A stretch of DNA of 64,000 bases from Scheffersomyces stipitis CBS 6054 (lineage: Eukaryota; Ascomycota; Pichiomycetes; Serinales; Debaryomycetaceae), in assembly GCF_000209165.1 (NCBI RefSeq), contig NC_009045.1, positions 1,116,001-1,180,000 on the forward strand, given 5' to 3'. This document shows positions 46,551 to 56,880 of this stretch, piece by piece. Below the pieces are notes generated by a model. It did no database searches, had not been told where the DNA came from, and saw only the letters and a program-made list of their open reading frames with translations. Position 1 is the first letter of the stretch, and the number at the start of each line of letters is the position of its first letter. The position numbers and the translations under genes are program-made.

Positions 46551-48737
46551 CTAATCATTCTTGAGTAGCGATGTGTCCTCATCTGACTGCATCATTCCTG
46601 TAAATGGCCGGGACTTCGTGTTCATCATCACTGGCATCATCACTGATTGCCCGTTCAAATTGATTATGGAGTAGTTCTGGGGAGTTGAATTCAAGTCTTT
46701 GGAGAAAGGTTGGTAATTCTGGTATGGGTAGCCCATTTGAGTGCTATCGTTGTTGGAACTGCTATCGGCACTGGGAGACATGTCATTGCCATAGAGTTGG
46801 GGTGAATAGTTAACAACATTATGATGTTGTGGTGTAGACATCATCATCATCATCATTGGCTGTTGCTGTTGTTGCTGCTGATGTTGTTGGGGATGCAATT
46901 GTTGCTGGGGATGAATCATTTGTATATGTTGCGGATGCTGTTGTTTATTTGGAGGAGGCATTGCACCTTGGTGCGTCATGAAGTTGTTACCAACTTGGTT
47001 CAACAAATGCTGTGTTTGCGGTGACTGTTTCTCAAAAACTTTGTCTAGGAAGTACTTTCCATTGGGTGTAGATGATAGGCCTGCCAACTCAAACGAGGAA
47101 TGGTCTGTATTAGTTGTCATGTTCAAATTGCTGGTATTGCTTCCGCCAGAAATCATACTGAGCTCTTTGCTTGTGTTTATAGAAAGATTATGGTCCTGAC
47201 TGGAAGCATTGGATGACGCATGGTTAAGTCCTGGAACCCCATATGACATTTGTTGCGGCACCAAGTGGTTCTGAAAAGGAACAACAGGTGCGGTTGACGA
47301 ACGAATCAAATTTTTGGAGTCGTCGGAGGTCGGAACTTTGCTCTCGTTTGCCGATTGGGTTCTTTTCAATTTTTGATTTTGGGTCAAGTTGGAATTAGAG
47401 GGCTTCTTCTTGTTTTTACTGTTCATTAGTGTATGTACATCAGTGAAAATGATCTGGAACTTGTTCATTCCCGCTTGCATCTTGGACCGATTGTTGACAG
47501 TTCCATCCGGTTTTATGTTAGACTTGCTACCACTACGAGTGTGTGAACTGGACTTGTTTTTGTTCTTTGACTTGGGCACAGGTAGCGTCTTCTTTTCTGA
47601 AAACACACCCATAGCCGGCTTAAGATCGTCAATATTGTCTACAGTTTTCAACACGCTTACCTTAGACTCTTTATTAGGAGTAGGGCTAGGTGGTTGGATA
47701 ACTTCTTTGCCATCGTCTTCTTCGTCAGTTTCATCGTCATTAATAGGTGTTTGTGAGGTTTTGGAATTTGTTACTATCACCGTAGAAGGCGATGATGCTG
47801 GAATAGGCTTTGCAGGAGTCTGGAAGTTCTTAGGATCCTTAGATACGCCATTGGTAGGGGTCTTTGCGAAGTTGGTTAAATCGCTCAAGACATTTTTAGA
47901 AGGTGTTTGCAAGTAGTACTTGTTCAGTTTGGCATCTCTCTCTGGAGACTGGTTTTCTTTGTCTTCGTCATCATCTTCTTCATCATCTTCTTCTTTGTCT
48001 TCTGTGTCTGTGGAATCGTCATTGTTCTGTACAGAAGGCTTTGTAGAAATGGACAACTTGTGAGGCTGTCTGGGAGGAGTGTCTACTTGAGTGATTGACC
48101 TCTTTTGCGCGCTTTTAAGGTCTTGGAAGATGGGAGATTTTATGCTGGAAGTTTTGATGGTGTGTTCGATCTTGAACTTGGAAGGCGTGATAGTGTCCAA
48201 GTCCTTGCCAGGTGTCTGTCTGATAGGCGAGTCCATGAAAAAGTCTGCTAGATGCAATGTCTTGTCGTGAAAAGGTGTGATGTTACTGAGTTGGTGGTTG
48301 AGCGAAGACGTTGAAACCATGTTAAGATTATGTGACAAGAACGGGGTTAACGTCAAGCCCTGACCATAATCAATGAATTCCACATCCTTGGAGCCTGAGT
48401 TGGACAAGTTAGGAGGCAAAGTGTACTTGTTCGGAGTGGTGGTAAATGGAAGAATCAGGTCGTTATAGTAAGTCTTCGATATCAATGGAGTCCACCCGGA
48501 GAGGTTAGTGGAACTGCCGTTCACTCTGGAGGCTGAAGGAGGTATGGATGGGATGGTGTGGTTGGGATTGGCCAGTTGGTGTTGGGGAGAATTCAGATTC
48601 AGATCTTTTGTGGACGAAGACGACTTTCTTGACTCCTTGTTGTTATGAGATTTGTCTTCGCCGTCCGGATAACCGGTGTACATCAACAGATCGGCAAGGT
48701 TCACAGAAGGTGACGATTGAAGGAAGTCGTTGGGCAT
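46551..48737 (-). CDS. NDD1: Ndd1-like cell-cycle transcription coactivator
   Basis: Ndd1 joins Fkh2 and Mcm1 at G2/M gene promoters and activates them when phosphorylated. The 728-residue protein is largely disordered and rich in Ser, Thr, Asn and Pro, with many TP/SP sites and an acidic run (about 240-265). Two segments match S. cerevisiae Ndd1 as I recall it: LADFFMDSPIRQTP (about 161-174), and MNKFQIIFTDVHTLM (about 425) followed shortly by LKRTQS. The C-terminal third has Gln/His and six-Met runs (about 610-635), near a sequence expected to be length-variable. Orthology is inferred from these short motifs and the composition. It starts at the ATG 48735-48737 and is convergent with the NDUFAF3-like gene. 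Confidence 0.7.
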   Translation of the reverse strand: MPNDFLQSSPSVNLADLLMYTGYPDGEDKSHNNKESRKSSSSTKDLNLNSPQHQLANPNHTIPSIPPSASRVNGSSTNLSGWTPLISKTYYNDLILPFTTTPNKYTLPPNLSNSGSKDVEFIDYGQGLTLTPFLSHNLNMVSTSSLNHQLSNITPFHDKTLHLADFFMDSPIRQTPGKDLDTITPSKFKIEHTIKTSSIKSPIFQDLKSAQKRSITQVDTPPRQPHKLSISTKPSVQNNDDSTDTEDKEEDDEEDDDEDKENQSPERDAKLNKYYLQTPSKNVLSDLTNFAKTPTNGVSKDPKNFQTPAKPIPASSPSTVIVTNSKTSQTPINDDETDEEDDGKEVIQPPSPTPNKESKVSVLKTVDNIDDLKPAMGVFSEKKTLPVPKSKNKNKSSSHTRSGSKSNIKPDGTVNNRSKMQAGMNKFQIIFTDVHTLMNSKNKKKPSNSNLTQNQKLKRTQSANESKVPTSDDSKNLIRSSTAPVVPFQNHLVPQQMSYGVPGLNHASSNASSQDHNLSINTSKELSMISGGSNTSNLNMTTNTDHSSFELAGLSSTPNGKYFLDKVFEKQSPQTQHLLNQVGNNFMTHQGAMPPPNKQQHPQHIQMIHPQQQLHPQQHQQQQQQQPMMMMMMSTPQHHNVVNYSPQLYGNDMSPSADSSSNNDSTQMGYPYQNYQPFSKDLNSTPQNYSIINLNGQSVMMPVMMNTKSRPFTGMMQSDEDTSLLKND
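46841..46910 (-). repeat. Poly-Met and poly-Gln coding repeats in the NDD1-like gene
   Basis: The minus strand has six ATG codons preceded by a run of CAA/CAG glutamine codons, alternating with His. This triplet-repeat stretch is a likely site of length change between strains. Confidence 0.65.
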
Positions 48738-50683
48738 GGTGGAAATGTGTCAGCCTACTAGTATCCTTGGTTAGAAGGTCAATATGAGTTAGGGATTAAG
48801 ATGAAGAATGAAGAATGAACTATGAGTATGTCGATGTTGTGACCCTAAGATATTTGATATTTGATTTTAAATGATATTTATGATGGACTTATAGTGTTGA
48901 TGATGTTTATGTTGATATTTTGATTTAATGACTAATCTTGCTAATGATTGTATGATAATTCTCGCTTGAGTGTGTGTCTGGGACGTTCGGGAAGATGAAC
49001 GATGTGTTACGAACGGCTCCGTGCAATGTCAATTATCAAGACTACAAAGAAGACAAAAGTCGAAATAACTACAAGATGTATTCAGATCGGTTGTCACGGA
49101 CACTGCTGCCTTATTATTAATAAATTATAAGTATTATTATTGTTATTCTCGAGATTTTGAGTGTTGTTTTTGTATGGAGAAATTTGTATGGCAGAGGTCG
49201 TGCGCCTGTGCCGGAAATACAGCCAGCAGGTAAACATTGGTGCTGCACCCAGCTCACCAGAGAATATTCATTTCAGGTACAACCGCGTCTTTGTGCACCG
49301 ATTAAATGCAGGAAATGTTCTGTCCAGCTTCTATTCTTGGAATGGTTAGCGGTGAAAAGCAGAAGCTAGCAGAGAATAGAGATATTGATGCCAGGGGAGA
49401 GATCTAGTCTTGTGCTGCGGCCATATAGTGAGATACAACAATTGAACAGCTTTCCCCAATACTTAGCCTTTTTCCCGCACTTGTATGGTGTTTCACTGTG
49501 CTAGTGCTGTGGAACATAATAGCGAGCGATCTCATAAATTCATCACGTGCACGGCTGCCCTGTTCCTCCTCCGACACACTAATCCAGCTTAGACAACGCC
49601 CTTATTGTTCTGGTGGAGACGGAATACATTGACGTCGTTCTACGTCGGCCAGAAGTGAAATTCCGGTTCCGTTTCGAGTAGTTCGAGTGCTATTTTGGGT
49701 TTTCATGGCAGGGTCTGTGTAAGATGATGATTGTCGTTAAGTATTCGACAATACTTAGCGAAGCAGTGTAGATAGATTTGGTCACGATACGGCAAAAGCA
49801 TGCTTGAGGTGAGGTATTGCTATCTAGATAAGATTCTTGATTTAGATTGTTTTGTATAGTAATGAAAGTAATGGTGATGATAGTATTGATAGTAATGAAT
49901 ATTCATTTTGAAGATAGACAAGTCTGATGCCGAATTGCTTGTTCGAGATGGTGGGTATAAGATTGAACAGCTGTTATGCTCATCGGTATTCTCTTTAGCA
50001 AAATTCTTTGTAAAAGCTTGTAATTTCTGTAATTTTGGATATCATCAGTGGGCATTTTTCTACATTTTCGCAGCCATTCCAGCTAATACTACAATACTGT
50101 TAAATCTGATGCATTCTATTGCGAACAAACGACCAGTTCAAAACATGATCGTTTTAAAACTATAAGCAATTAAAACAGTATAAGCAAAGGATCTTAGAGA
50201 AATTTTTCTAATTTAATACACCCAGCATGCTAATATTCGAAGTCAAGATAGCTGCGAAAAAATGTGCTAATCTGACGAAAAAGGCCAGAATTCCGTTACC
50301 AACATTAGAGCAACCACGGGAAATCGAGTCATGCCATAATAAGGAAGAATTTCGTACCAGAAAAGTGAACCCACCGACTCTGGTTCCGACTCCTGTGCCC
50401 CTCCAATAGATACCTACATCACATACTTACATAAATACACATACGTACATTCAGAAAATTAGCACATTGCAAAACACAAGACGTATAATTTATTAATTAT
50501 AACTATATAAAGACAAACGATGTGTGATAGTACAAGAATTAAAGGGATGAAACTAAACTAAAAGTAAACGACAGACTTTCGCCAATTCAACAGTAAGGGG
50601 ACAACTTTTCAGTGAGCACAACAACCTTAAGTAGTTGCACTGACATCGTCAAAAAGGAACGAATGTACGTTCCGTCAGTAGAT
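48738..50683. other. Intergenic region between the NDD1-like gene and PIL1
   Basis: This 1.9 kb region holds the NDD1 promoter and the PIL1 3' end. It has a CACGTG box at 49544-49549 and AT-rich stretches of TGATGAT-like repeats (about 48840-48910 and 49870-49900). ORFs here, including one of 85 codons from 49908, begin at TTG or have no yeast-like codon use. No RNA gene is visible. Confidence 0.5.
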
Positions 50684-51613
50684 TTAGGCTTCAACCTTGT
50701 GTTCGTTGTCCCATTCTTGTTCGGTGACTTGCAAGTTTTCAGCTTCCTCAGCCAAGTCTTGGACATCGTATTCTTCGTCTTCGTGAGCAGCCAAAGAAAG
50801 GGTAGGTCTGACAACGGCAGAGTCGAAAGTCCAGGAAGCCAAAGCATTCTCAGCGTCAATGATGATTTGCTTGGAAGCTTCGTAACCATCGTAGGCTGGT
50901 CTGGTCTCACCTGGAGTGACTGGCGATTCATCCAACAATTCCAACAAAGCCTTACCGTAACCAGCAATCAAGGCAATCTTTTCGGAATGTTCTCTGATAG
51001 AGTCGAATTGGTAGTTGAAGGCGGTCTTCAACTTTTCTCTGGTGATGTTGGACAATTGAGCTTCAGCAACCAAGGATTCAGCTTCGGCTCTAACCAACTC
51101 TTGTTCCAAGACATTGATCTTTGGCGATTGAGGATCCTTGTACTTGAGGTAAGCGATCTGGTCGGTGATCTTTTGCTTTCTCTCTCTGGATGGTTGGACA
51201 GAGCCTTCAATGTCTCTGATGGACTTCAAGGTGATTCTGTACTGGTCGTATCTGTCAATGAATTGGTCTTCCAATTCACCGACTTCGTAGATGAGGACAC
51301 CCAACTTGTCGGTAATGTCAGAGATGTCGTCGTCGTTGCCTTCACCCCACAAGGACAATTGCTTGGCAACGTCCTTACGTTCGCCGGCGGTGATTTCGAC
51401 GGATCTCATCAAGTTCTTTTCCATCTTGATCAACTGGGCCAACTTTCTCGACAATTCCGGACCGAGGGCACCGGCAGCCGACTTACGGAAGGTGTGGGAG
51501 ATCGAGCCCTTGCCAAAGAACTTGGACTTGGTGGACGATGGAGGAGGTGGTGGCGATTGCAATTGAGCAGCGGTAGGAGCTCTTTGAGATCTCAACGAGT
51601 AGGTTCTGTGCAT
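50684..51613 (-). CDS. PIL1: Eisosome core protein (Pil1/Lsp1, BAR domain)
   Basis: Pil1 and Lsp1 polymerise under the plasma membrane to form eisosomes, the furrows that house nutrient transporters and phosphoinositide signalling. The 309-residue protein has the family N-terminus MHRTYSLRSQRAPTAAQLQ, a Pro run, FFGKGSISHTFRKSAAGALG and the long BAR-like helical domain (about 40-275). It closes with GYGKALLELLDESPVTPGE and DGYEASKQIIIDAENAL. Segments such as IRDIEGSVQPSRERK agree better with Pil1 than Lsp1, but the acidic tail is shorter than in either. The frame extends to a TTG at 51625, but the ATG at 51611-51613 is conserved. Codon bias suggests abundance. Confidence 0.94.
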   Translation of the reverse strand: MHRTYSLRSQRAPTAAQLQSPPPPPSSTKSKFFGKGSISHTFRKSAAGALGPELSRKLAQLIKMEKNLMRSVEITAGERKDVAKQLSLWGEGNDDDISDITDKLGVLIYEVGELEDQFIDRYDQYRITLKSIRDIEGSVQPSRERKQKITDQIAYLKYKDPQSPKINVLEQELVRAEAESLVAEAQLSNITREKLKTAFNYQFDSIREHSEKIALIAGYGKALLELLDESPVTPGETRPAYDGYEASKQIIIDAENALASWTFDSAVVRPTLSLAAHEDEEYDVQDLAEEAENLQVTEQEWDNEHKVEA

Positions 51614-53767
51614 TTTTGAGTTCAATCAATCGGAATTCAGATTTTAGGGAGGTGAAAAAGGGGGTTAGTGTGGAGTCAATGAGACGATGAGGTCAGGTGA
51701 CGTATTTATCAAGAAGAGTAAATAGGTGAACGGCAAGAACCAATTGAGACACTTGATGACCGGGTTGAAAGTCTAGGATTCGTATTCAACTATAAAGCTG
51801 GAAAAACAGAAGAATATGAATAGAAAATGGGCGAAAAGGGGGAACCGGGAAATGGGCACAATTTATTTGAAATTTGCCCGTAAGCCCAGTGCAGGAGCCA
51901 GGAGGAGGTGATAATAATATTGGTGCTGTGGTGGGACTTCGACGAGCAGACTGGGAGTTACGCATAGACTGTGGGGAGGGCCAGGGTAGTTGCGCGAGGA
52001 TAGTGCCATTCAGCACATTTCGCAGTGCGGACGTATGAGATTGCTTCCCAGTTGCGTGCGACTTCTGAGGCAGATAGATTCCGTGCTGAAAGTTACCGAG
52101 AATGGTTCTAGTGCGATAAGACGAATGGCACGGCAGCGGTGACAGACGCGCGATAGCCTCGTTAGCCACAGACGGGAATGTGAGAAGGCTGGCCAAAGAA
52201 CAAGAATAATAACGAAGCCCACGATAGAAGATAACAGAATTGTGTCTCTACAATGCTATGAAGCTACATTGAACAGTATAACACTGTTAATATCTACACA
52301 TATATCTGCTACAAACAGAGCTGCCAGTCGATTAGTTTGAGTGCCATACGGTTCCAGAGCAAGTTGCCCTAAATTCCTTCCCATTCCTTCCCATTCTCTC
52401 CCTACGGCTGCGCTCATCTCGCCATTCTCCCTGGAATTCCTTCCTTTCTCGTCGCTCCGCACCACCACGCATTTCTCGGTAATGGCCTGTCGCTACAACC
52501 ATTTCACTCTGTCATACGTTTCCATCGCCAAATGGGAATTTCACCCTTACAATTTATCCAAATTAGGAAAATGAAATTCTGTAAATAATCTGAACAATGC
52601 CTTTCATGCATCGCAAATGAACCAGCCAGCCATCTCGAGGCTGTGTGCAGGCACGGTCTAACTCCTATTTGCTATCTCTCGAGAGAAACCATGCCCATCT
52701 CTCAAGACGGCTGAACATCCTCGGAGTACAAGATCTGCTTCAGCAATCTCTGCATTTCCCAAAAATGCCCTGGCAAAAAAACCCGAACCTCGTCTAATCC
52801 ACCCGGATTCTCTTTTTATCCACCATTCTGCTGCTCGTTTCCAACTCTCAATCTCGAAAGTTATCTCTATCTCCCGACATAAAACCTTCATACAGCAGAG
52901 CCTAATCACCCCACCGCCTGTGGCCGTCCCTACTCTGGATTATGTCTTAGCAAAATAGCTCCTACGCACGTGACCTTTTGTGGAGCTATGGAAAAATGCC
53001 ATTTCCTATCTCAGGCTCGCTATCTGCCCCTACAGCCATGAACCACAGTAGTAGAAGAGTACGTAGACTAAGTAGAACTTGAATCTCGAGGTCAGTTTTA
53101 CGTCTGTCGTATCTCCTCATACATCTGATATAATCACCTCATTGTCTGTTCAACTTTCCCCATTCTTGAACTGGGCTTCGCACTGGGAATTTGTTCCGTT
53201 TAGTGCGAAAGTTCGCCAGAAATGGTTGCAACCCAATTAATACTTTGTGCATACCCTTATCAGAGCCTTTTTTATCTGTTTCTGTCGAGATGTCTAGTCC
53301 GTTTCATTTCTAGCTTATTTCCACTTTTTGCACTTGCTTGCATTGTGCATGTTCGGCAGAATTGTTTTAGAGGCAAGTCCAATGCCGTGGGCAGAACAAA
53401 AGGTGCAGATGAACGAATACAGCGACCAAGTGCAACTGTAGAAATTTGAAAGATCCTTACCGTAAGAGCCCTACAATATAATCTCTCTCTATCACTTACG
53501 TCTCTTCATTTGTGTTCATTCGTTCCTTGCTCGTGATCTAAGACTTTGATCTGAGAGATCTACTTGATCTAACCTCACCCATATATGCCTTCCATTTCTC
53601 CGGCATAGTCTGCTACCAAACAGGAATCCACTAACCTCACGCAACCGTTCTCGGACCTACGCAAAATGAAAGAGAAAAATATGAAAAAGTGAAAAATTCA
53701 AATATCCAGCCACCACTTCAAATAAACTAGTGTCGCTGTGTATGGGCGGCAACCTCATACTGCTACC
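51614..53767. other. Divergent promoter region of PIL1 and the first Mpv17-family gene
   Basis: This 2.15 kb stretch has no credible ORF. A 10-base-period repeat (ATTCCTTCCC twice, then ATTCTCTCCC) lies at 52372-52401 and a CACGTG box at 52967-52972. An out-of-frame ATG at 53742-53744 precedes the downstream gene's start by 26 bases. No RNA gene is recognised. Confidence 0.5.
52372..52401 (+). repeat. Short pyrimidine-rich 10-base tandem repeat
   Basis: Two copies of ATTCCTTCCC followed by ATTCTCTCCC lie in the PIL1 upstream region. It may be a simple slippage product or a nucleosome-depleting pyrimidine tract. Confidence 0.5.
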
Positions 53768-54502
53768 ATGCCTTCACTATTCCACAAATACAATAATCTT
53801 CTTAAGAAGTACCCCTTCAGAACCAATATGGTTACTACGGGGGCATTCTTTGGTATCGGAGACGCTTGTGCCCAGTACCTTTTCCCACACAAGGATATTT
53901 ACACTGTACTAAACGACAAAGGAGAAGAAGTAGATGAAATACGCTATCATCCCTATAACTTTCCCCGAACTGCCCGAGCCATGATCTACGGATCATTCTT
54001 CTTTGCACCCATTAGTGTGATGTGGCATGGAAAGACGTTACCCCGATTTAAGAATCCCTTCGTGTCTGCCACTCGTCGTAACGCCATGAAAAACGATCCC
54101 AAATTATACCCCAGATTGCATTTTTATGACACGTTTTTCCGGTTGTCTATCGATCAACTCTTAATTCCTGGGTTTGTGTGGATCCCGCTATACAACACAG
54201 TGATGGTGACACTAGCCATGCATGAACATCCGTTTGATTTGGTTTACGACAAGTTGCACAAGAACTGGTGGAACGTTTTGAAGGCTAGTTGGACTGTCTG
54301 GCCCATGTTCCAGATGGTGAACTTGTACTTTGTACCCGTACATTTGAGAATCGTTACAGCTAATGTATGGTCCATAGGCTGGAACGGGTTCTTGTCATTT
54401 GTTCACAATACACAAGGGCATGGCAAGGGTAGCGGAAAGTTATTGGAAGAAATGGTGGATATAGAAGACGACGACGAAGAGGTTACAATGGTGTATGATT
54501 GA
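53768..54502 (+). CDS. Mpv17/PMP22-family membrane protein, Sym1 paralogue 1
   Basis: The family includes mitochondrial inner-membrane Sym1 (needed for growth on ethanol at high temperature) and mammalian Mpv17 and PMP22 of peroxisomes. The 244-residue protein has four predicted membrane helices and the family signatures: TGAFFGIGDACAQYLFP near the N-terminus, RTARAMIYGSFFFAP, then a C-terminal NWWNVLKASWTVWPMFQMVN and NVWSIGWNGFLSF. It carries an extra loop (about 50-70) and a longer acidic tail (DIEDDDEEVTMVYD) absent from the neighbour. The frame extends to a GTG at 53738, but the first ATG is at 53768. It lies 390 bases upstream of a second family member in the same direction, so the two probably arose by tandem duplication. 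Confidence 0.92.
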   Translation: MPSLFHKYNNLLKKYPFRTNMVTTGAFFGIGDACAQYLFPHKDIYTVLNDKGEEVDEIRYHPYNFPRTARAMIYGSFFFAPISVMWHGKTLPRFKNPFVSATRRNAMKNDPKLYPRLHFYDTFFRLSIDQLLIPGFVWIPLYNTVMVTLAMHEHPFDLVYDKLHKNWWNVLKASWTVWPMFQMVNLYFVPVHLRIVTANVWSIGWNGFLSFVHNTQGHGKGSGKLLEEMVDIEDDDEEVTMVYD

Positions 54503-54892
54503 GGAATAGAATTTATTAGACATCGAGAATGAACCCCAATAGAAAGCAGCATGTTCATTCAGAAAATTGCATATTCAGAATATCATATTTAGTGTAATTA
54601 TAGTCAGTATATTCCCCTGGGAGATACGAAAACATATTAGTGATAATTTTGCCGTTGTAGCCATATTCTCTACGTTAATTTCATTTTGCAATCATTACTT
54701 ATCTAGGTCCTATATGGTAGCGATGCTGAAAAACTGATAAGATCTGGTGCGTCAAGCTGCCAGCTCGAGGAAATACCCCCACCAACTTCGAACAGAGTTA
54801 AAACCACTGAACATCACAAGATCCATTCCCAAATATATACAACAACCAACACGGTCATACGACGCACAACAATACAGTAATTGTCAATTGAA
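54503..54892. other. Spacer between the tandem Mpv17-family genes
   Basis: This 390-base AT-rich spacer holds the 3' end of the first gene and the promoter of the second. The small ORF at 54747-54956 is in another frame and overlaps the next gene. I see nothing else. Confidence 0.6.
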
Positions 54893-55489
54893 ATGTCATC
54901 CATATTGCGTTGGTACAACCAGTTGCTTCTTCGCAGGCCCCTTCTCACCAATATGATTTCCACAGGGTTTCTCTTTGGCAGTGGAGACTTTTTGGCACAG
55001 AGATTGTTTCCGCCTCAAGATGGTGAAATACCTCCTTACGACTACTTGCGGACATTGCGAGCAGTGACGTATGGGTCTATAGTGTTTGCCCCAATTGGGG
55101 ATCGCTGGTATAAGCTCCTAAACAGAATCAAGATGCCTGTGAGGATCAGAAAAGCCAAAGTTAACAACATGGGAGATACGCTTTTGAGAGTGGGAGCCGA
55201 CCAGTTGATATTTGCACCCTTCATAGGGATTCCGCTCTATTACCTGGTGATGACAGTATTTGAAGGACATCCTGAGATCATCCAAACGATTCGCTACAAG
55301 CTTGATACCAACTGGTGGAATACATTATGGTCTAACTGGTTGGTGTGGCCACTTTTCCAATTGTTCAACTTTTACTTGTTGCCCACGCACTTCCGACTCT
55401 TAGCAGTCAATGTGTTCAGTATAGGCTGGAACTGCTACTTGAGCTACTTGTTGAACTGGAGAGATGTGAAAATAGGGCTGAACGAATGA
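54893..55489 (+). CDS. SYM1: Mitochondrial inner-membrane protein Sym1 (Mpv17 family)
   Basis: Sym1 supports mitochondrial metabolite balance under stress, and its human homologue MPV17 is linked to mitochondrial DNA maintenance. The 198-residue protein matches S. cerevisiae Sym1 in length (197) and in signature: LLLRRPLLTNMISTGFLFGS, YDYLRTLRAVTYGSIVFAPI, DQLIFAPF, NWWNTLWSNWLVWPLFQLFN and NVFSIGWNCYLSYL. Four membrane helices are visible. It starts at the ATG 54893-54895; the TTG 12 bases upstream is an artefact of an open frame. It is closer to Sym1 than the preceding paralogue. Confidence 0.94.
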   Translation: MSSILRWYNQLLLRRPLLTNMISTGFLFGSGDFLAQRLFPPQDGEIPPYDYLRTLRAVTYGSIVFAPIGDRWYKLLNRIKMPVRIRKAKVNNMGDTLLRVGADQLIFAPFIGIPLYYLVMTVFEGHPEIIQTIRYKLDTNWWNTLWSNWLVWPLFQLFNFYLLPTHFRLLAVNVFSIGWNCYLSYLLNWRDVKIGLNE

Positions 55490-56880
55490 CAGGGTAGAGA
55501 GCCAAAAACGACTGAGTACTGAGTAATGAGAGGCAGGGAAAAGCAAAGAAACGGAAAGACGACCGCAAAGAAAAAGACTGTGAAAATGACAGTAAAGAAG
55601 ATTGTTAATAGTTACAAGTAATGGTGGCAGAATAAAGGAATTTTGATAGAACTAGTTTATTTGGGACTCAAGGTAGTCGCATAGTACTTTAATGATAGTC
55701 TCCCTGGCAAAGAATAAAAGCAGAGTCTGTCTACCAAGTGAAGCTATTATATGTAGACCATACATGTAGAACTACCATATATGGACATACACCCATCCTT
55801 GAAGTGTCTAATATGGCTCGCTAATAGTACGCTGTTATCGTCTCACCACTTTCGCTCCAATGCCTACCGTCTGTCTACAGTACGGGATAGTCACCTGAAA
55901 CGACAGCAACAGGATGCCTCTAAAGATTAACGGTCACGACACCAATACCGTTGGGACCATCCGATTGTACAACTATAACTTAGAATAAACCATACATCCA
56001 TTCCCTACGAGATATTGTTTTACTCTCTAGTGGGATTTAGTATTGATATTCTCACAATTATCGTTTAGTCGTACTGTTTCTCTCCGCAATTCTCTCACAA
56101 TTTCTCGCTAGTTCCTCCTCTCTGCCTGGACCCTCGCACTGACCGCCAGTCCCTTCCAGAATCACACTCTAGCGTGGAAACGACACAAAAGCCAATGTTT
56201 CAGCGGAAATAAAGACACCAACCACGAAAACTGCGCTGAGAAATTTACCACCGGTCTAGTTTTTAGATTTTTGTTGTGCTTTTTACTTTGAATAATTTCG
56301 AGTAATCTTATCGAATATATTTTTGCTCCACTTCTTGCGCTCTTTGGTTTCACTTAGCCAATTGTCCTCGACTTCTGCAATACCTCCCCCTGCCAAAGTT
56401 GGAGTCTGTGTACCGAGTTAGCCTATCAGCTCTCTCCACTAATCTGACCCCCACAAAATCGTCCACGAACCATTTCTTGAAGTGTAGACCAGATATATTG
56501 ATACTATTGATTCACTAGATAGCTGCTACTGCTACTTACTGCGACATCCATACTACTATAGACTCGTACTACTAATCTATAAGCAATTGGAACTGACATT
56601 GTCCATATATAATTGTTCCCAGAGCCTTCTGCTTTCTTTCGCTATTCTCACTATTTGTCCCACTAAAAGTCTCTCACTAAATCCTCACTATTTTGGCTGA
56701 AATTGTGATCGACTCAGAAAAGCGAAAAGCCAACATACCAGAAAAAATCAACCACCAAATTATCAACAACCATCCACCAATTCCTTTTCTCTACACCCAT
56801 AGAACGTCTCCTATTTACGGCAACACCACCGTATCACTTCCGTCCCGTCTATATCGTCCAGTTCTGTGTGTGTCTCCAAG
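55490..56880. other. SYM1 3' region and RTS1 promoter/leader
   Basis: This 1.4 kb spacer lies before RTS1. It has T/C-rich stretches (about 56090-56140 and 56640-56690), typical of a yeast promoter and leader. A 63-codon ORF (56693) begins at TTG, has no family resemblance and runs across the RTS1 start. No RNA gene is visible. Confidence 0.5.

Noticed and set aside
49908..50165. 85-codon ORF upstream of PIL1
   Set aside because: Starts at TTG, has no homology recognised, and lies in very AT-rich DNA.
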